A DNA stretch of 64,000 nt from Bradyrhizobium cytisi (GCF_008123515.1 NZ_VSSR01000016.1:1-64000), one strand, 5' to 3'. Counted from the stretch's first letter, positions 8,061 to 17,558 are shown. The notes: generated from the letters alone by a model not told the origin. Numbers and translations: made by a program.

Positions 8061-8842
8061 TGCGCGCCCTTCTCGCGAAGCGCCTTTTCTCCGGCATCGG
8101 ACACCTCGACCCACTTCTTGTCGGGCGCGCTACCGTCCTCGTAGCTGTCGTGCCAGTTCCACCATTTGTAGGTCGGCGTCTGCGGATAGCCGGCCGGCGA
8201 GTCCTCCCAGACCTCCTGGCGGCCGAGCGGGGTGATGTCGAGATAGTTCCAGGTGCCGCCCATCTGCTCGTCGCCGCGGCTCTTGATCAGATAGGTGCGG
8301 AAGATGCGCTTGCCGTCGCGGTAGAACACGTTGGTCCCGTGCCATTCGCCGACACCGAAATCGGCATCAAAACTGTCGGTGATGGTGACCCACGGGATGT
8401 TCCAGCCCATCCGCGCCTTCAGCCGCGCGATATCCGGCTGCGGGGCGCGCGAGGCGAACACCAGCGTGGTGTCGCGGGCGTTCAAATGCGCGACATGGGC
8501 GACCTGGTCGGCCACCATGGAGCAGCCGCGGCAGGCATGGTCGGGCCAGCCGAACACGCCCGGCTCGAAGAAGGCCCGGTACAGGATCAGTTGCCTTCGG
8601 CCCTGGAACAGATCGAGCAGACTGGCCTTGCCCGAAGGCGTCTCGAATGCGTAGGTTTTGTCGACTTCCATCCACGGCATGCGCCGGCGTTCGGCGGCGA
8701 GTGCGTCGCGGGCACGGGTATGCGCCTTTTCCTTCACGAGCAGTTGCTGACGGGCTGCCTCCCAGTCCTGCGGCGACACCACTGGTGGTGTTTGCATGGC
8801 GGGCTGTCCGTTGGTTCCTGCTTTTTCTGCTGATGTCATCAT
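8057..8842 (-). CDS. DUF899 family thioredoxin-fold protein
   Basis: 261 aa. The family core is visible: RRRMPWMEVDKTYAFETPSG, LLDLFQGRRQLILYRAFF and the WPDHACRGCSMVADQV segment with two Cys (C-R-G-C), placed where thioredoxins carry the CxxC. DUF899 proteins are thioredoxin-fold proteins of uncertain, probably redox, role. Start at 8842 follows GGAGAGCC; the preceding in-frame codons lack a ribosome site. It is divergent from the regulator gene at 8942 with a 99-bp spacer and overlaps the small membrane protein gene by four bases. Confidence 0.88.
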   Translation of the reverse strand: MMTSAEKAGTNGQPAMQTPPVVSPQDWEAARQQLLVKEKAHTRARDALAAERRRMPWMEVDKTYAFETPSGKASLLDLFQGRRQLILYRAFFEPGVFGWPDHACRGCSMVADQVAHVAHLNARDTTLVFASRAPQPDIARLKARMGWNIPWVTITDSFDADFGVGEWHGTNVFYRDGKRIFRTYLIKSRGDEQMGGTWNYLDITPLGRQEVWEDSPAGYPQTPTYKWWNWHDSYEDGSAPDKKWVEVSDAGEKALREKGAQ

Positions 8843-8941
8843 GGCTCTCCAAACTTCTTGCTCACCGCACATTGTCGGCCGTCAACGACTTCTGGCACCG
8901 GACGGTTGCCTGGTGGGAGTAACAAGTGTGGCGGGATTTTC

Positions 8942-10162
8942 ATGGAATCGCTGATCACGGCCGCCGCCCGCGCGCTCGAAGCCGGCGATCCGCTCGGCGC
9001 CCTGAACCGCGTCGCGTTGCGCAACGATGCGCCCTCGCTGGCGCTGCGCGGCATCGCGATGGCGCAGCTCGGCGATCTCGCGAAAGCGAAGACGCTGCTG
9101 CGCAGCGCCGCGCGCGCGTTCGGGCCGAGAGAGGCGGTCGCGCGCGCCAGATGTGTGGTGGCCGAGGCCGAGATCGCGCTCGTCTCGCGCGACCTGAGCT
9201 GGCCGGCGCCGTCGCTCGCAAGCGCGCGGGCGACGCTCGCAAGCCATGGCGATCTCGCCAATGCCGCCCATGCCGGCCATATCGAGGCCCGCCGTCTTCT
9301 CCTGCTCGGACGCGTCGACGAGGCCGAGCGCACGCTGGCCGAGATCGGCATCTCCCCGCTCCCGCCTGCCTCTCTCGTCGTTCGCGAGCTGGTGGTTGCC
9401 GGCATCGCCATCAGGCGGTTGAAAACAAGAGATGCGCGTACAGCCCTCGACCGCGCAGGCAAGGCAGCGCAGCTGGCCAAAATCCCGGCGCTCGCCGCCG
9501 AGGTCGACGCAGCGAGCCTGATCCTGAACACGCCGGCCGCGCGCCTGATCGCGCGCGGCAGCGAGCACCCGCTGCTGCTCGGCGAGGTCGAGAGACTGGC
9601 GACCTCGACAGCGCTCGTCGTCGACACCTTCCATCATGTCGTGCGCAGGCAAGGCACGGCCGTGTCGCTCGGAACGCGACCCGTGCTGTTCGCGCTCGCC
9701 CGCCTGCTGGCGCAGGCATGGCCTGCGGATGTCTCGCGCGAGGCGTTGATATCAGGCGCGTTCCGGGCAAGGCATGTCGACGAGTCGCACCGCGCGCGAT
9801 TGCGCGTCGAGATCGGGCGGCTGCGCACCCAGCTCAAGCCGCTGGCCGAGATCAGCGCGACCAGGCAGGGTTTTGAGCTGGCGCCGCGCAAGACGCGCGA
9901 CGTCATCGTGCTGGCCCGGCCCGTCGAGGAGAAGCACGCCGCGGTCCTCGCCATTCTCGCCGACGGCGAGCCGTGGTCGAGCTCGGCGCTCGCGCTCGCA
10001 CTTGCCATGAGCGCGCGCACGGTGCAGCGGGCCCTCGAGGAGCTGGCGCGGTCGAACAAGGTGCAGTCGTTCGGCCACGGCAGGGCGCGCCGCTGGGTGA
10101 CCCCGCCCGTCCCCGGATTCCCGACAGGCTTGTTACTCCCGGGACCGCTATTAAAGGCTTAG
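8942..10162 (+). CDS. TPR-like/winged-helix regulator
   Basis: 406 aa, soluble. Residues 1-170 are Ala/Leu-rich helical repeats (LALRGIAMAQLGDLAKAKTLL) resembling TPR units. The middle has a helical transcriptional-regulator-like segment (SHRARLRVEIGRLRTQLKPLAEI) comparable to the OmpR-type domain of SARP/BTAD regulators. The C-terminus has a helix-turn-helix (SSSALALALAMSARTVQRALEELARSNKV). Divergence from the DUF899 operon suggests it controls that operon. No phosphoacceptor domain is present. ATG at 8942 is the first one after the 99-bp spacer. Confidence 0.7.
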   Translation: MESLITAAARALEAGDPLGALNRVALRNDAPSLALRGIAMAQLGDLAKAKTLLRSAARAFGPREAVARARCVVAEAEIALVSRDLSWPAPSLASARATLASHGDLANAAHAGHIEARRLLLLGRVDEAERTLAEIGISPLPPASLVVRELVVAGIAIRRLKTRDARTALDRAGKAAQLAKIPALAAEVDAASLILNTPAARLIARGSEHPLLLGEVERLATSTALVVDTFHHVVRRQGTAVSLGTRPVLFALARLLAQAWPADVSREALISGAFRARHVDESHRARLRVEIGRLRTQLKPLAEISATRQGFELAPRKTRDVIVLARPVEEKHAAVLAILADGEPWSSSALALALAMSARTVQRALEELARSNKVQSFGHGRARRWVTPPVPGFPTGLLLPGPLLKA

Positions 10163-10189
10163 GTTGGTCGCATCACAGGGATCGAGCAG

Positions 10190-10828
10190 ATGAAACGTTC
10201 CGCCGCAGAGATCGTCAAGGAGTACGGGCCGTTTCCGGGCGTCGAGGCCGTGCATGGCATCACCTATGACGGCACCCATGTCTGGTTCGCATCGGGCGAC
10301 AAATTGAATGGCCTCGATCCGGCCAACGGCAAGATCACGCGCTCGCTCGATGTCGCCGCACATGCGGGCACGGCGTTCGACGGCCGCCACCTGTTCCAGA
10401 TCGCGGAGGATCGCATCCAGAAGATCGACGCCGCGACAGGCAAGGTGCTCACCACGATCCCCGCGCCCGGCGGCGGCGGCGATTCCGGGTTGGCCTGGGC
10501 CGAAGGCTCGCTCTGGGTCGGTCAATATCGCGAGCGCAAGATCCATCAGATCGATCCGGACACCGGCACCGTGCTTCGCACCATCGAGAGCAAGCGTTTC
10601 GTGACCGGGGTCACCTGGGTCGACGGCGAGCTCTGGCATGGCACCTGGGAAGGTGAGGACAGCGACATCAGGCGGATCGACCCTGAAACGGGCAAGGTGC
10701 TCGAGCAGCTCGACCTGCCGGCCGCGACGATGGTTTCAGGATTGGAATCCGACGGCGGCGATCGCCTGTTCTGCGGCGGCGGCGCCGCCGGCAAGGTGAG
10801 AGCGGTCCGCCGTCCCAGGCGCAGTTAG
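10190..10828 (+). CDS. beta-propeller protein (glutamine cyclotransferase/Vgb-like)
   Basis: 212 aa built from about five repeats of the form G-x-WxG..I.-.IDP-x-TGKVL (for example NGLDPANGKITRSL, QKIDAATGKVL, HQIDPDTGTVL, RRIDPETGKVL), typical of a small YVTN/PQQ-like propeller. No signal peptide. It starts 27 bp after the regulator gene and may share its transcript. Enzyme activity cannot be inferred; glutamine cyclotransferase or a simple binding scaffold are possible. Confidence 0.75.
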   Translation: MKRSAAEIVKEYGPFPGVEAVHGITYDGTHVWFASGDKLNGLDPANGKITRSLDVAAHAGTAFDGRHLFQIAEDRIQKIDAATGKVLTTIPAPGGGGDSGLAWAEGSLWVGQYRERKIHQIDPDTGTVLRTIESKRFVTGVTWVDGELWHGTWEGEDSDIRRIDPETGKVLEQLDLPAATMVSGLESDGGDRLFCGGGAAGKVRAVRRPRRS

Positions 10829-10958
10829 CTGTGCACTGAGGGCCTGGATCGACGGAAACAGCCGTTAACCGATTTGCCGCAATTCCACCCCATCGGTGCG
10901 CTCTAGCGCCCTGCTCGCCTGCCCTGTAAAATCCCCGTCGGGGCGGCTTGGGGGATCG

Positions 10959-12527
10959 ATGCGACTAACCTTGAACTTGAAGACTGTCCTGATCGCCGTT
11001 GTGGTGCTAGCTGCGTCGTTTTTCATCAGCCTGAAGGCGATGGACTTGCTGTCGCCGCGCGCGACCAATTCGGCGCCGCCGGTCGCGCAACTGCCGCCGC
11101 TGCCGCCAGTGTCCAAGAGCTCGATCGTGGTGGCGCCCGTGGCGATCGCGCTGTCGGCGATCCGGGACCAGGCCGAGAAGGCATCACCGCGCAACTTCGC
11201 CGGCAAGGCCGAAAATCCGATCTCGCAGATCCTGCAGGACGCCGATATCGGCTGGGCCGCCGTCCGCGGGCCGATGTCGGCGACCGGCGACAAGGACGTG
11301 CTGACGCTGTCGACGCCGATCAGCGGCAAGCTGAACGTGACGGGGTCGCTGTCGGCGAAAGCGACCGGCGCGCTCGGCGATGCACTAGGCAGCGTGCTCG
11401 GCGGCGACGCGGCGAAACGGATCGGCGCGGTCAACATCAAGAACTTGAACGCCAGCGCCGAGATCAAGGGCAATGTGGTCGTCACCTCGCGCCCGAAGCT
11501 CGCGGCCGCCTGGCATCTCGAGCCGAATTTGGGCGCACAGGTCAATCTCGGCGACACCAACCTCAACGTCGCCGGCGCCAAGGTCAACGTGCCCGCGCAG
11601 GTGAAGCCGCTGATCGACAAGACGGTCGGCGATCAGCTCAACGTCGTCTCGGAGCGCATCCGCAACGATCCCAGCCTGCGCGAGAACGCCAAGGTGCAAT
11701 GGGCCAAGGCCTGCCGCTCGATCCCGCTGCAAGGTAGCGGTTCCTCGGCCGCGCTGCCGCCGCTCTGGCTCGAGATGAAGCCGACCCGCGCGATTGCAGC
11801 GCAGCCGCGCGTCGACGCGCAGAACGTGACGCTGCTGCTCGGCCTCGAGGCCGAGACGCGCGTGACCTCGACGCAGACCAAGCCGGACTGCCCGTTCCCC
11901 GACAAGATCTCGATCGTGCCGCCGACCGGCACCGGCGTGAACATCGGCGTTCCCATCGACGTTCCCTTCACCGAGATCAACAAGCTGATCGCAGCCCAGA
12001 TGGTCGGCCACACCTATCCAGAGGACGGCTCCGGTCCGGTCGAGGTCACGGTGAAAAGCGTCAACGTCGTCCCCTCCGGCGAGCGGCTTCTGATCTCGCT
12101 GCTGGTGCGCGCCAAGGAGAAGAAGAGCTGGCTCGGGCTCGACGCCGAGGCGACCGTGCACATCTGGGGCCGGCCGATGCTCGACCAGGCGCAGCAGACG
12201 CTGCGGCTCGCCGACATCCAGCTCGCGGTGGAGTCCGAGGCGGCCTTCGGTCTGCTCGGCGCCGCGGCCCGCGCGGTGGTGCCTCAAATGCAGCAGGCGC
12301 TGGTGCAAAAAGCGACACTCGACCTGAAGCCGATCGCCGCCAACGCGCGCGAGAAAATCGCAGGCGTCATTGCCGACTTCCAGAAGAGCGAGGACGGCGT
12401 CAAGGTCGAGGCCAATATCAGCAGCCTCACGCTGGCCGATATCGCCTTCGATTCCAGGACGCTGCGCGTGGTCGCCGAAGCCGGCGGAACGCTGAATGTG
12501 TATGTGACCAGGCTGTCGGGGATGTAG
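10959..12527 (+). CDS. DUF4403 family membrane-anchored periplasmic protein
   Basis: 522 aa. One N-terminal membrane segment (VLIAVVVLAASFFISLKAM) followed by a Pro-rich linker and a long periplasmic part typical of DUF4403: SSIVVAPVAIALSAIRDQAEKASP near the start, WHLEPNLGAQVNLGDTNL, then LWLEMKPTRAIAAQPRV. The family is related by fold to lipid-binding SMP/BPI-like proteins, so a role at the envelope is plausible. GGGGGAT precedes the ATG at 10959. Confidence 0.8.
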   Translation: MRLTLNLKTVLIAVVVLAASFFISLKAMDLLSPRATNSAPPVAQLPPLPPVSKSSIVVAPVAIALSAIRDQAEKASPRNFAGKAENPISQILQDADIGWAAVRGPMSATGDKDVLTLSTPISGKLNVTGSLSAKATGALGDALGSVLGGDAAKRIGAVNIKNLNASAEIKGNVVVTSRPKLAAAWHLEPNLGAQVNLGDTNLNVAGAKVNVPAQVKPLIDKTVGDQLNVVSERIRNDPSLRENAKVQWAKACRSIPLQGSGSSAALPPLWLEMKPTRAIAAQPRVDAQNVTLLLGLEAETRVTSTQTKPDCPFPDKISIVPPTGTGVNIGVPIDVPFTEINKLIAAQMVGHTYPEDGSGPVEVTVKSVNVVPSGERLLISLLVRAKEKKSWLGLDAEATVHIWGRPMLDQAQQTLRLADIQLAVESEAAFGLLGAAARAVVPQMQQALVQKATLDLKPIAANAREKIAGVIADFQKSEDGVKVEANISSLTLADIAFDSRTLRVVAEAGGTLNVYVTRLSGM

Positions 12528-12837
12528 AGCGCCTTCGCGCACCTGCCCCCGCAGGGCGATCGCGTATGGCATTTTGCACAACCTGAGTGGCGCCTCGTCC
12601 TTCGAGACGACCGCTTCGCGGTCTCCTCAGGATGAGGCTTAAGCAACATCGGTGCTCGTCAAAACTACAGCCGCACACTCGGTCCTCATCCTGAGGGCCC
12701 GCCAACGGCGGGCGTCTCGAAGGATAGCCACAGGGGAATCACTCCCATGCGACTGCCCTGCCGCGCGCCGCTGGCGTTCTCGTCGGAGGGTGCTAAGCTG
12801 TTTCTCGATAGCATCGTAGGGGACACGCGAGGACAAC
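12528..12837. other. intergenic region with two dispersed repeats
   Basis: Contains two units of the CTCGAAGGATGAGG palindromic repeat, 12593-12638 and 12683-12726, in opposite orientation, followed by about 110 bp that should hold the promoter of the transporter operon. No gene is seen. Confidence 0.75.
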
Positions 12838-13962
12838 ATGGAAGCCGGCCTGGTCACGCCTGCGCCGGCACTGGTGCGCTTTTCCGGCATTCAGAAGACC
12901 TATGATGGCGAGCATCTCGTGGTGAAGAACCTCGATCTCGACATCAGGAAGGGCGAGTTCATCACCCTGCTCGGCCCCTCGGGCTCGGGCAAGACGACCA
13001 CGCTGATGATGCTGGCCGGCTTCGAGGTTCCGACCCAGGGCGAGATCTACCTCGCGGACCGGCCGATCAAGAACATGCCGCCGCACCAGCGCGACATCGG
13101 CATGGTGTTCCAGAACTATGCCCTGTTTCCGCACCTGACGATCGAGGAGAACGTCGCCTTTCCGCTGTCCGTGCGCAAGATCAACAAGGCGGAAACGCAA
13201 GCGCGCGTCAAAGCGGCGCTGCGCATGATCAAGATGGAAACGCTGGCGCAGCGGCGGCCCGGGCAACTGTCCGGCGGCCAGCAGCAGCGCGTGGCGCTGG
13301 CCCGCGCGCTGGTCTTCAACCCGCAGCTCGTGCTGATGGACGAGCCCCTGGGCGCCCTGGACAAGCGCCTGCGCGAGCAGATGCAGCTCGAAATCAAGCA
13401 ATTGCACGAGACGATGGGCATCACCGTCGTCTATGTCACCCATGACCAGAGCGAAGCACTCACCATGTCGGACCGCATCGCCGTGTTCAACGACGGCATC
13501 GTGCAGCAAATCGACCGGCCCGACGCGCTGTATGAGCATCCGGTCAACAGCTTCGTCGCCAACTTCGTCGGCGAGAGCAACGTGCTGGCCGGCACCGTGG
13601 AGACGATCGAGAAGGACTATTGCCGCGTCGCGCTGGCGGCCGGCGGCTCCGTCATGGCCCGTGCGGTCAACATAGCAGGCGCAGGTGCTTCGACCTCGTT
13701 GTCGGTGCGGCCGGAGCGGATCGCCATTATCCCTGATGGCGCCTCCAGCGACGGACCGAACCGGCTGCCGGCCAAAGTGCAGAACACGATTTATCTCGGC
13801 GACCACGCGCTGGCCGTGCTCGATGTCGCAGGGAACGCCGAGTTCATGGTCAAGCTCCAGCCGGGGGCGCATGATAGCCTGCGGCATAGCAGCCTAAGAC
13901 CTGGCGAAAACGTGTTCATCACCTTCCGCCCCGAGGACTGCCTCGCCCTCGATCCCGTCTGA
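12838..13962 (+). CDS. spermidine/putrescine-type ABC transporter ATPase (PotA-like)
   Basis: 374 aa ABC ATPase that energises import at the inner membrane. Walker A GPSGSGKTT, Q-loop NYALFPHLTIEENV, signature LSGGQQQR, Walker B LVLMDEPLGALD and the H-loop YVTHDQ are intact. The C-terminal 120 residues form a TOBE domain (SLSVRPERIAI..NTIYLGDHALAVL) as in PotA/FbpC/PotG. First gene of a four-gene set with binding protein and two permeases; substrate most likely a polyamine or related cation. Confidence 0.92.
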   Translation: MEAGLVTPAPALVRFSGIQKTYDGEHLVVKNLDLDIRKGEFITLLGPSGSGKTTTLMMLAGFEVPTQGEIYLADRPIKNMPPHQRDIGMVFQNYALFPHLTIEENVAFPLSVRKINKAETQARVKAALRMIKMETLAQRRPGQLSGGQQQRVALARALVFNPQLVLMDEPLGALDKRLREQMQLEIKQLHETMGITVVYVTHDQSEALTMSDRIAVFNDGIVQQIDRPDALYEHPVNSFVANFVGESNVLAGTVETIEKDYCRVALAAGGSVMARAVNIAGAGASTSLSVRPERIAIIPDGASSDGPNRLPAKVQNTIYLGDHALAVLDVAGNAEFMVKLQPGAHDSLRHSSLRPGENVFITFRPEDCLALDPV

Positions 13963-14029
13963 TCCCGATGCGAGTGGCACCTGCATCGATCAACCTCAAC
14001 GCAACGCAGATGAAGAAGGAACAAGGACC

Positions 14030-15088
14030 ATGCTGAAGCGCAAGATTGGCAAGATTGCTCTGGGTTTCGCCGCGGCGTTCAGCGCCAGCGCCGCGCTGGC
14101 CACGGTCGCGCAGGCGCGTGACCTCACCGTCGTGTCATGGGGCGGCGCGTATCAGGATGCCCAGAAGAAGGTCTATTTCGAGCCGTTCAAGAAGGCGGCC
14201 GGTGTTGCCATGAACGATGAGTCCTGGGACGGCGGCGTCGGCGTGTTGCGCGCCAAGGTCCAGGGCGGCGCCGCCACCTGGGACCTCGTCCAGGTCGAGA
14301 GCGACGAGCTCGCGGTCGGCTGCGAGGAAGGGCTGTTCGAGAAGCTGGACTATTCCAAGATCGGCGGCGAGGCCGCTTACATACCACCGTCGGTCAATCC
14401 CTGCGGCGTCGGCGCCATCCTCTACGATTTCGTGCTCGGCTACGACAAGGACAAGCTGAAGGATGCGCCCAAGGGCTGGGCCGACTTCTTCGACACCAAG
14501 AAGATTCCGGGCAAGCGCGCCCTGCGTCAGGGCCCGAAGACCACGCTCGAGATCGCCCTCATGGCCGACGGCGTCGCACCGAAGGACGTCTACAAGGTGC
14601 TGGCGACCGACGAGGGCGTCGATCGCGCATTCAAGAAGCTGGACACCATCAAGGGCGACCTCGTCTGGTGGAAGGCCGGCGCCCAGCCGCCGCAATTGCT
14701 CGCCTCCGGCGAGGTGGCGATGACCTCGGTCTATAACGGCCGCATCGACACCGCGAACAAGAACGAGAAGAAGAACTTTGGCATGGTGTGGGACGGCGCG
14801 CTCTTCACCCTCGACAGCTGGGTCATCCTGAAGGGCAGCCCGAACAAGGACGCCGCCTACAAGTTCCTGGACTTCGCCGGCAAGGCCGAGAACCAGTCCA
14901 AATTGTCGGAGAATATTGCCTATGGCACCTCGAACAAGGACGCCGCCGCGCTGATCCAGCCGGCCGTCCTGAAGGATCTGCCGACCGCGCCCGACAACAT
15001 CAAGAACGCTGTCGAGATCAACGTCGCCTTCTGGCTCGAGAACATCGATCGCCTGACCGAGCGCTTCAACAAATGGGCCGCGAAATAA
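14030..15088 (+). CDS. ABC transporter periplasmic binding protein (PotD-like)
   Basis: 352 aa with a signal peptide cleaved after about residue 29 (ATVAQA-RDL). The mature start LTVVSWGGAYQDAQKKVYFEPF is the hallmark of the PotD/extracellular solute-binding family 1-type polyamine binders; WKAGAQPPQLLASGEVAM and YNGR are the ligand-domain signatures. It captures the substrate for the permeases encoded 217 bp downstream, past a repeat block, and follows its ATPase by 67 bp. Confidence 0.92.
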   Translation: MLKRKIGKIALGFAAAFSASAALATVAQARDLTVVSWGGAYQDAQKKVYFEPFKKAAGVAMNDESWDGGVGVLRAKVQGGAATWDLVQVESDELAVGCEEGLFEKLDYSKIGGEAAYIPPSVNPCGVGAILYDFVLGYDKDKLKDAPKGWADFFDTKKIPGKRALRQGPKTTLEIALMADGVAPKDVYKVLATDEGVDRAFKKLDTIKGDLVWWKAGAQPPQLLASGEVAMTSVYNGRIDTANKNEKKNFGMVWDGALFTLDSWVILKGSPNKDAAYKFLDFAGKAENQSKLSENIAYGTSNKDAAALIQPAVLKDLPTAPDNIKNAVEINVAFWLENIDRLTERFNKWAAK

Positions 15089-15139
15089 CGCGCCGGCGAA
15101 ACGGCGTGCGGCGCGCATTCAGAGCATCTTCGTTGCGGC

Positions 15140-15272
15140 CATCCTTCGAGACGCCCGCTTTAGGCGGGCTCCTCAGGATGAGGACGGAGTGTGCGGCGGC
15201 CATTTCGCAGGAACTGGTGTTGATGAGCCTCATCCTGAGGAGACCGCGAAGCGGTCGTCTCGAAGGACGAGG
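15140..15272. repeat. two dispersed palindromic repeats inside the transporter operon
   Basis: Units 15140-15183 and 15228-15272, inverted relative to each other, of the CTCGAAGGATGAGG family. They sit between the binding-protein gene and the first permease gene, where a stable hairpin could lower expression of the permeases relative to the binding protein. Confidence 0.8.
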
Positions 15273-15305
15273 CGCGCGCTCAGACCGATCGAAGAGGCTC
15301 TCCAC

Positions 15306-16568
15306 ATGACGGCAACTTCCTTGACCGGCGCCAATGCGTTGACCGAGGTGCCACTCAAGCGCCGATTGCGGCGTGCAGAGCGGACACGCCAGGTCAAGGC
15401 ATTGGCGCTGGTGCTGCCGCTTCTCGTCTTCCTGCTCTTCACCTTCGCGGGCCCGATCGCCGGCATGCTGTGGCGCGCGATCGATGACCGCGAGGTACGT
15501 CAGGCTCTGCCCCAAACCGTCGCGGCTCTCGCCAGCTGGGACGGCAAGGACCTGCCGGATGAAAAGGCCTACGCGGCGCTGGCCAGCGACATCCTGGCGG
15601 CGCGCGCCTCCGGCACCATTGCCATCGCAGCCAAGCGGCTCAATTACGCCCTGAACGGCTTTCGCACGATCCTGACCAGCACCGCACGCAATCTGAAGGC
15701 GGTGCCGGAGCCCGGCACGGCCAGGGAGACGCTGGGCAAGATCAACCCGGCCTGGCGTGAGCGCACCACCTGGACGACGATCAAGGATGCCGGTGGCCCG
15801 GTCACGGGCTTCTATCTATTGGCGGCACTCGACCTGACGCGGAACGTGGACGGCGCGATCGTCGCGGCCCCGCCGGATCAGGCCATCTACCGCGATGTCT
15901 TCGGACGCACCTTCCTCATCAGTCTCGGTGTCACCGTACTCTGCCTGCTCCTCGGCTTCCCGGTCGCGTACCTGCTGGCGACGCTGCCGCCCGGCCGGTC
16001 GAACCTCTTGATGATCTTCGTGCTGCTGCCGTTCTGGACATCGCTTCTGGTGCGCACCTGCGCCTGGATCGTGCTGCTGCAGAGCAAAGGCGTCGTGAAC
16101 GACAGCCTGCACTGGCTTGGCATCATCGACGAGCCGTTGCGCCTGATCTACAACCGCTTCGGTGTCTGCGTGGCCATGACCCATGTGCTGCTGCCGTTCA
16201 TGATCCTGCCGCTGTACAGCAGCATGAAGGCGATCTCGCCGGCTTACATGCGTGCCGCCGCCTCGCTCGGCGCGCCACCCCTCACCGCTTTCCTGCGAAT
16301 CTACCTGCCGCAAACCCTGCCCGGCATCGGCGCGGGAGGCCTGCTCGTCTTCATCCTCGCGCTCGGCTACTACATCACGCCGGCCCTGGTCGGCGGCGCC
16401 GCCGATCAGATGATCAGCTACTTCATCGCGCTCTACACGACCGAGACCGCCAATTGGGGCCTTGCGTCGGCGCTGGGGGCGGTGCTGCTGCTGGCTACGA
16501 TTCTGCTCGCTCTCGTCTACGGCAAGCTGGTGCAGGGCCAGCAGGTCACGGGAGGGATGAAGAATTGA
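15306..16568 (+). CDS. ABC transporter permease (PotB-like)
   Basis: 420 aa. First membrane helix ALALVLPLLVFLLFTFAGP, then a periplasmic insertion of about 170 residues before the binding-protein-dependent permease domain (residues about 195-410), longer than classic PotB (~280 aa) because of that loop. The coupling EAA motif reads AAASLGAPPLTAFLRIYLP. Start ATG at 15306. Its TGA overlaps the TTG start of the partner permease. Confidence 0.92.
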   Translation: MTATSLTGANALTEVPLKRRLRRAERTRQVKALALVLPLLVFLLFTFAGPIAGMLWRAIDDREVRQALPQTVAALASWDGKDLPDEKAYAALASDILAARASGTIAIAAKRLNYALNGFRTILTSTARNLKAVPEPGTARETLGKINPAWRERTTWTTIKDAGGPVTGFYLLAALDLTRNVDGAIVAAPPDQAIYRDVFGRTFLISLGVTVLCLLLGFPVAYLLATLPPGRSNLLMIFVLLPFWTSLLVRTCAWIVLLQSKGVVNDSLHWLGIIDEPLRLIYNRFGVCVAMTHVLLPFMILPLYSSMKAISPAYMRAAASLGAPPLTAFLRIYLPQTLPGIGAGGLLVFILALGYYITPALVGGAADQMISYFIALYTTETANWGLASALGAVLLLATILLALVYGKLVQGQQVTGGMKN

Positions 16569-17395
16569 GCGACAATGCTTCCCTCCGCACGCCCAGCCAG
16601 CGCATCGCGTGGACCGCGACCATCGTCATCTCGACGCTGGTGTTCATCTTCCTGATCGCGCCGATTCTCGCAATCATGCCGCTGTCCGTCAGCTCGGGCT
16701 CGTACCTCACCTACCCGCTGCCCGGCCTCTCCTTGCGCTGGTACGACGACTTCATCAACTCGCCGCGCTGGATGAATTCGCTGAAGAACAGCATGATCAT
16801 CGGCGTCGCTTCGACGCTTCTGTCCATGGTTCTCGGCACGCTGGCCGCATTGGGGCTCGCGCAGTGGAAAAGCCGGTTCAAGCCGCTGGCGCTGGCTTTC
16901 GTGCTGTCGCCGGTCGTCGTGCCCGGTGTCATCACCGCGGTCGGTCTCTATTTCTTTTTCGCGCCGATCGGACTGACCGGCAGCTATCTCGGCTTGATCC
17001 TGGCTCACACCGCGCTGGCGACACCCTTCGTGGTGATCACGGTCGGCGCGACGCTGCAAAGCTTTGACACCAACCTCGCGCGCGCCGCCGCCTCGCTCGG
17101 CGCCTCGCCGCTTCAAGCGTTCCGCCGCGTGATCCTGCCGCTGATCCTGCCCGGCGTGGCGTCGGGCGCGCTGTTCGCCTTCGCGACCAGCTTCGACGAG
17201 GTGGTGATCGTGCTGTTCATGGCAGGGCCAGAGCAGCGCACCCTGCCGCGGGAGATGTTCAGCGGCATCCGCGAGAACATCAGCCCGACCATCACGGCAG
17301 CGGCGGTGATCCTGACGACGGTCTCGGTCATCCTCCTCGCCACCCTGGAAGGCCTGCGCCGGCGCAACGAACGGCTCAAGGGCAGCAGCGCCTGA
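16565..17395 (+). CDS. ABC transporter permease (PotC-like)
   Basis: 276 aa with six predicted membrane helices and the EAA loop AAASLGASPLQAFRRVILP. TTG at 16565 is the start: it overlaps the previous stop codon as TTGA and is preceded by GGAGGGATG; in-frame ATGs upstream lie inside the partner gene. Last gene of the import system. The host sequence ends soon after it, at the left boundary of the integrated element. Confidence 0.9.
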   Translation: MSDNASLRTPSQRIAWTATIVISTLVFIFLIAPILAIMPLSVSSGSYLTYPLPGLSLRWYDDFINSPRWMNSLKNSMIIGVASTLLSMVLGTLAALGLAQWKSRFKPLALAFVLSPVVVPGVITAVGLYFFFAPIGLTGSYLGLILAHTALATPFVVITVGATLQSFDTNLARAAASLGASPLQAFRRVILPLILPGVASGALFAFATSFDEVVIVLFMAGPEQRTLPREMFSGIRENISPTITAAAVILTTVSVILLATLEGLRRRNERLKGSSA

Positions 17396-17411
17396 GCGGG
17401 GACCTCCTTCC

Positions 17412-17431
17412 TTCTCCCCTTGTGGGAGAAG
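17412..17431. repeat. attL candidate (20-bp direct repeat)
   Basis: Identical over 20 bp to 28673-28692. It is the CTCCCC..GGGAG hairpin of a dispersed host repeat, located 17 bp after the permease stop. Confidence 0.7.
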
Positions 17432-17471
17432 TATTGCGTTGATCTTATTGGCCTTTTTTGGCCAGTGTCCA

Positions 17472-17488
17472 GCCGGTGTAAAAAACAG
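17472..17488. repeat. sub-terminal repeat, possible integrase arm site (left)
   Basis: GCCGGTGTAAAAAACAG; matches 28544-28560 at 16 of 17 positions in the same orientation. It lies 41 bp inside attL; the right copy lies 112 bp inside attR. A short palindrome TGGCCTTTTTTGGCCA lies just before it at 17449-17465. Confidence 0.5.
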
Positions 17489-17558
17489 ATTTATTTGCTG
17501 GAAGGTGCCCGAAAGGCCGGCGAGCGACCGAAGCCGCTCGCCGAGTCGCGATTGATCT

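Noticed and set aside
11385-12581. 398-codon minus-strand ORF
   Set aside because: Antisense shadow of the DUF4403 gene.
17396-17440. tRNA gene as integration target of the island
   Set aside because: No tRNA-like cloverleaf is visible on either side; the repeat is a hairpin repeat instead.
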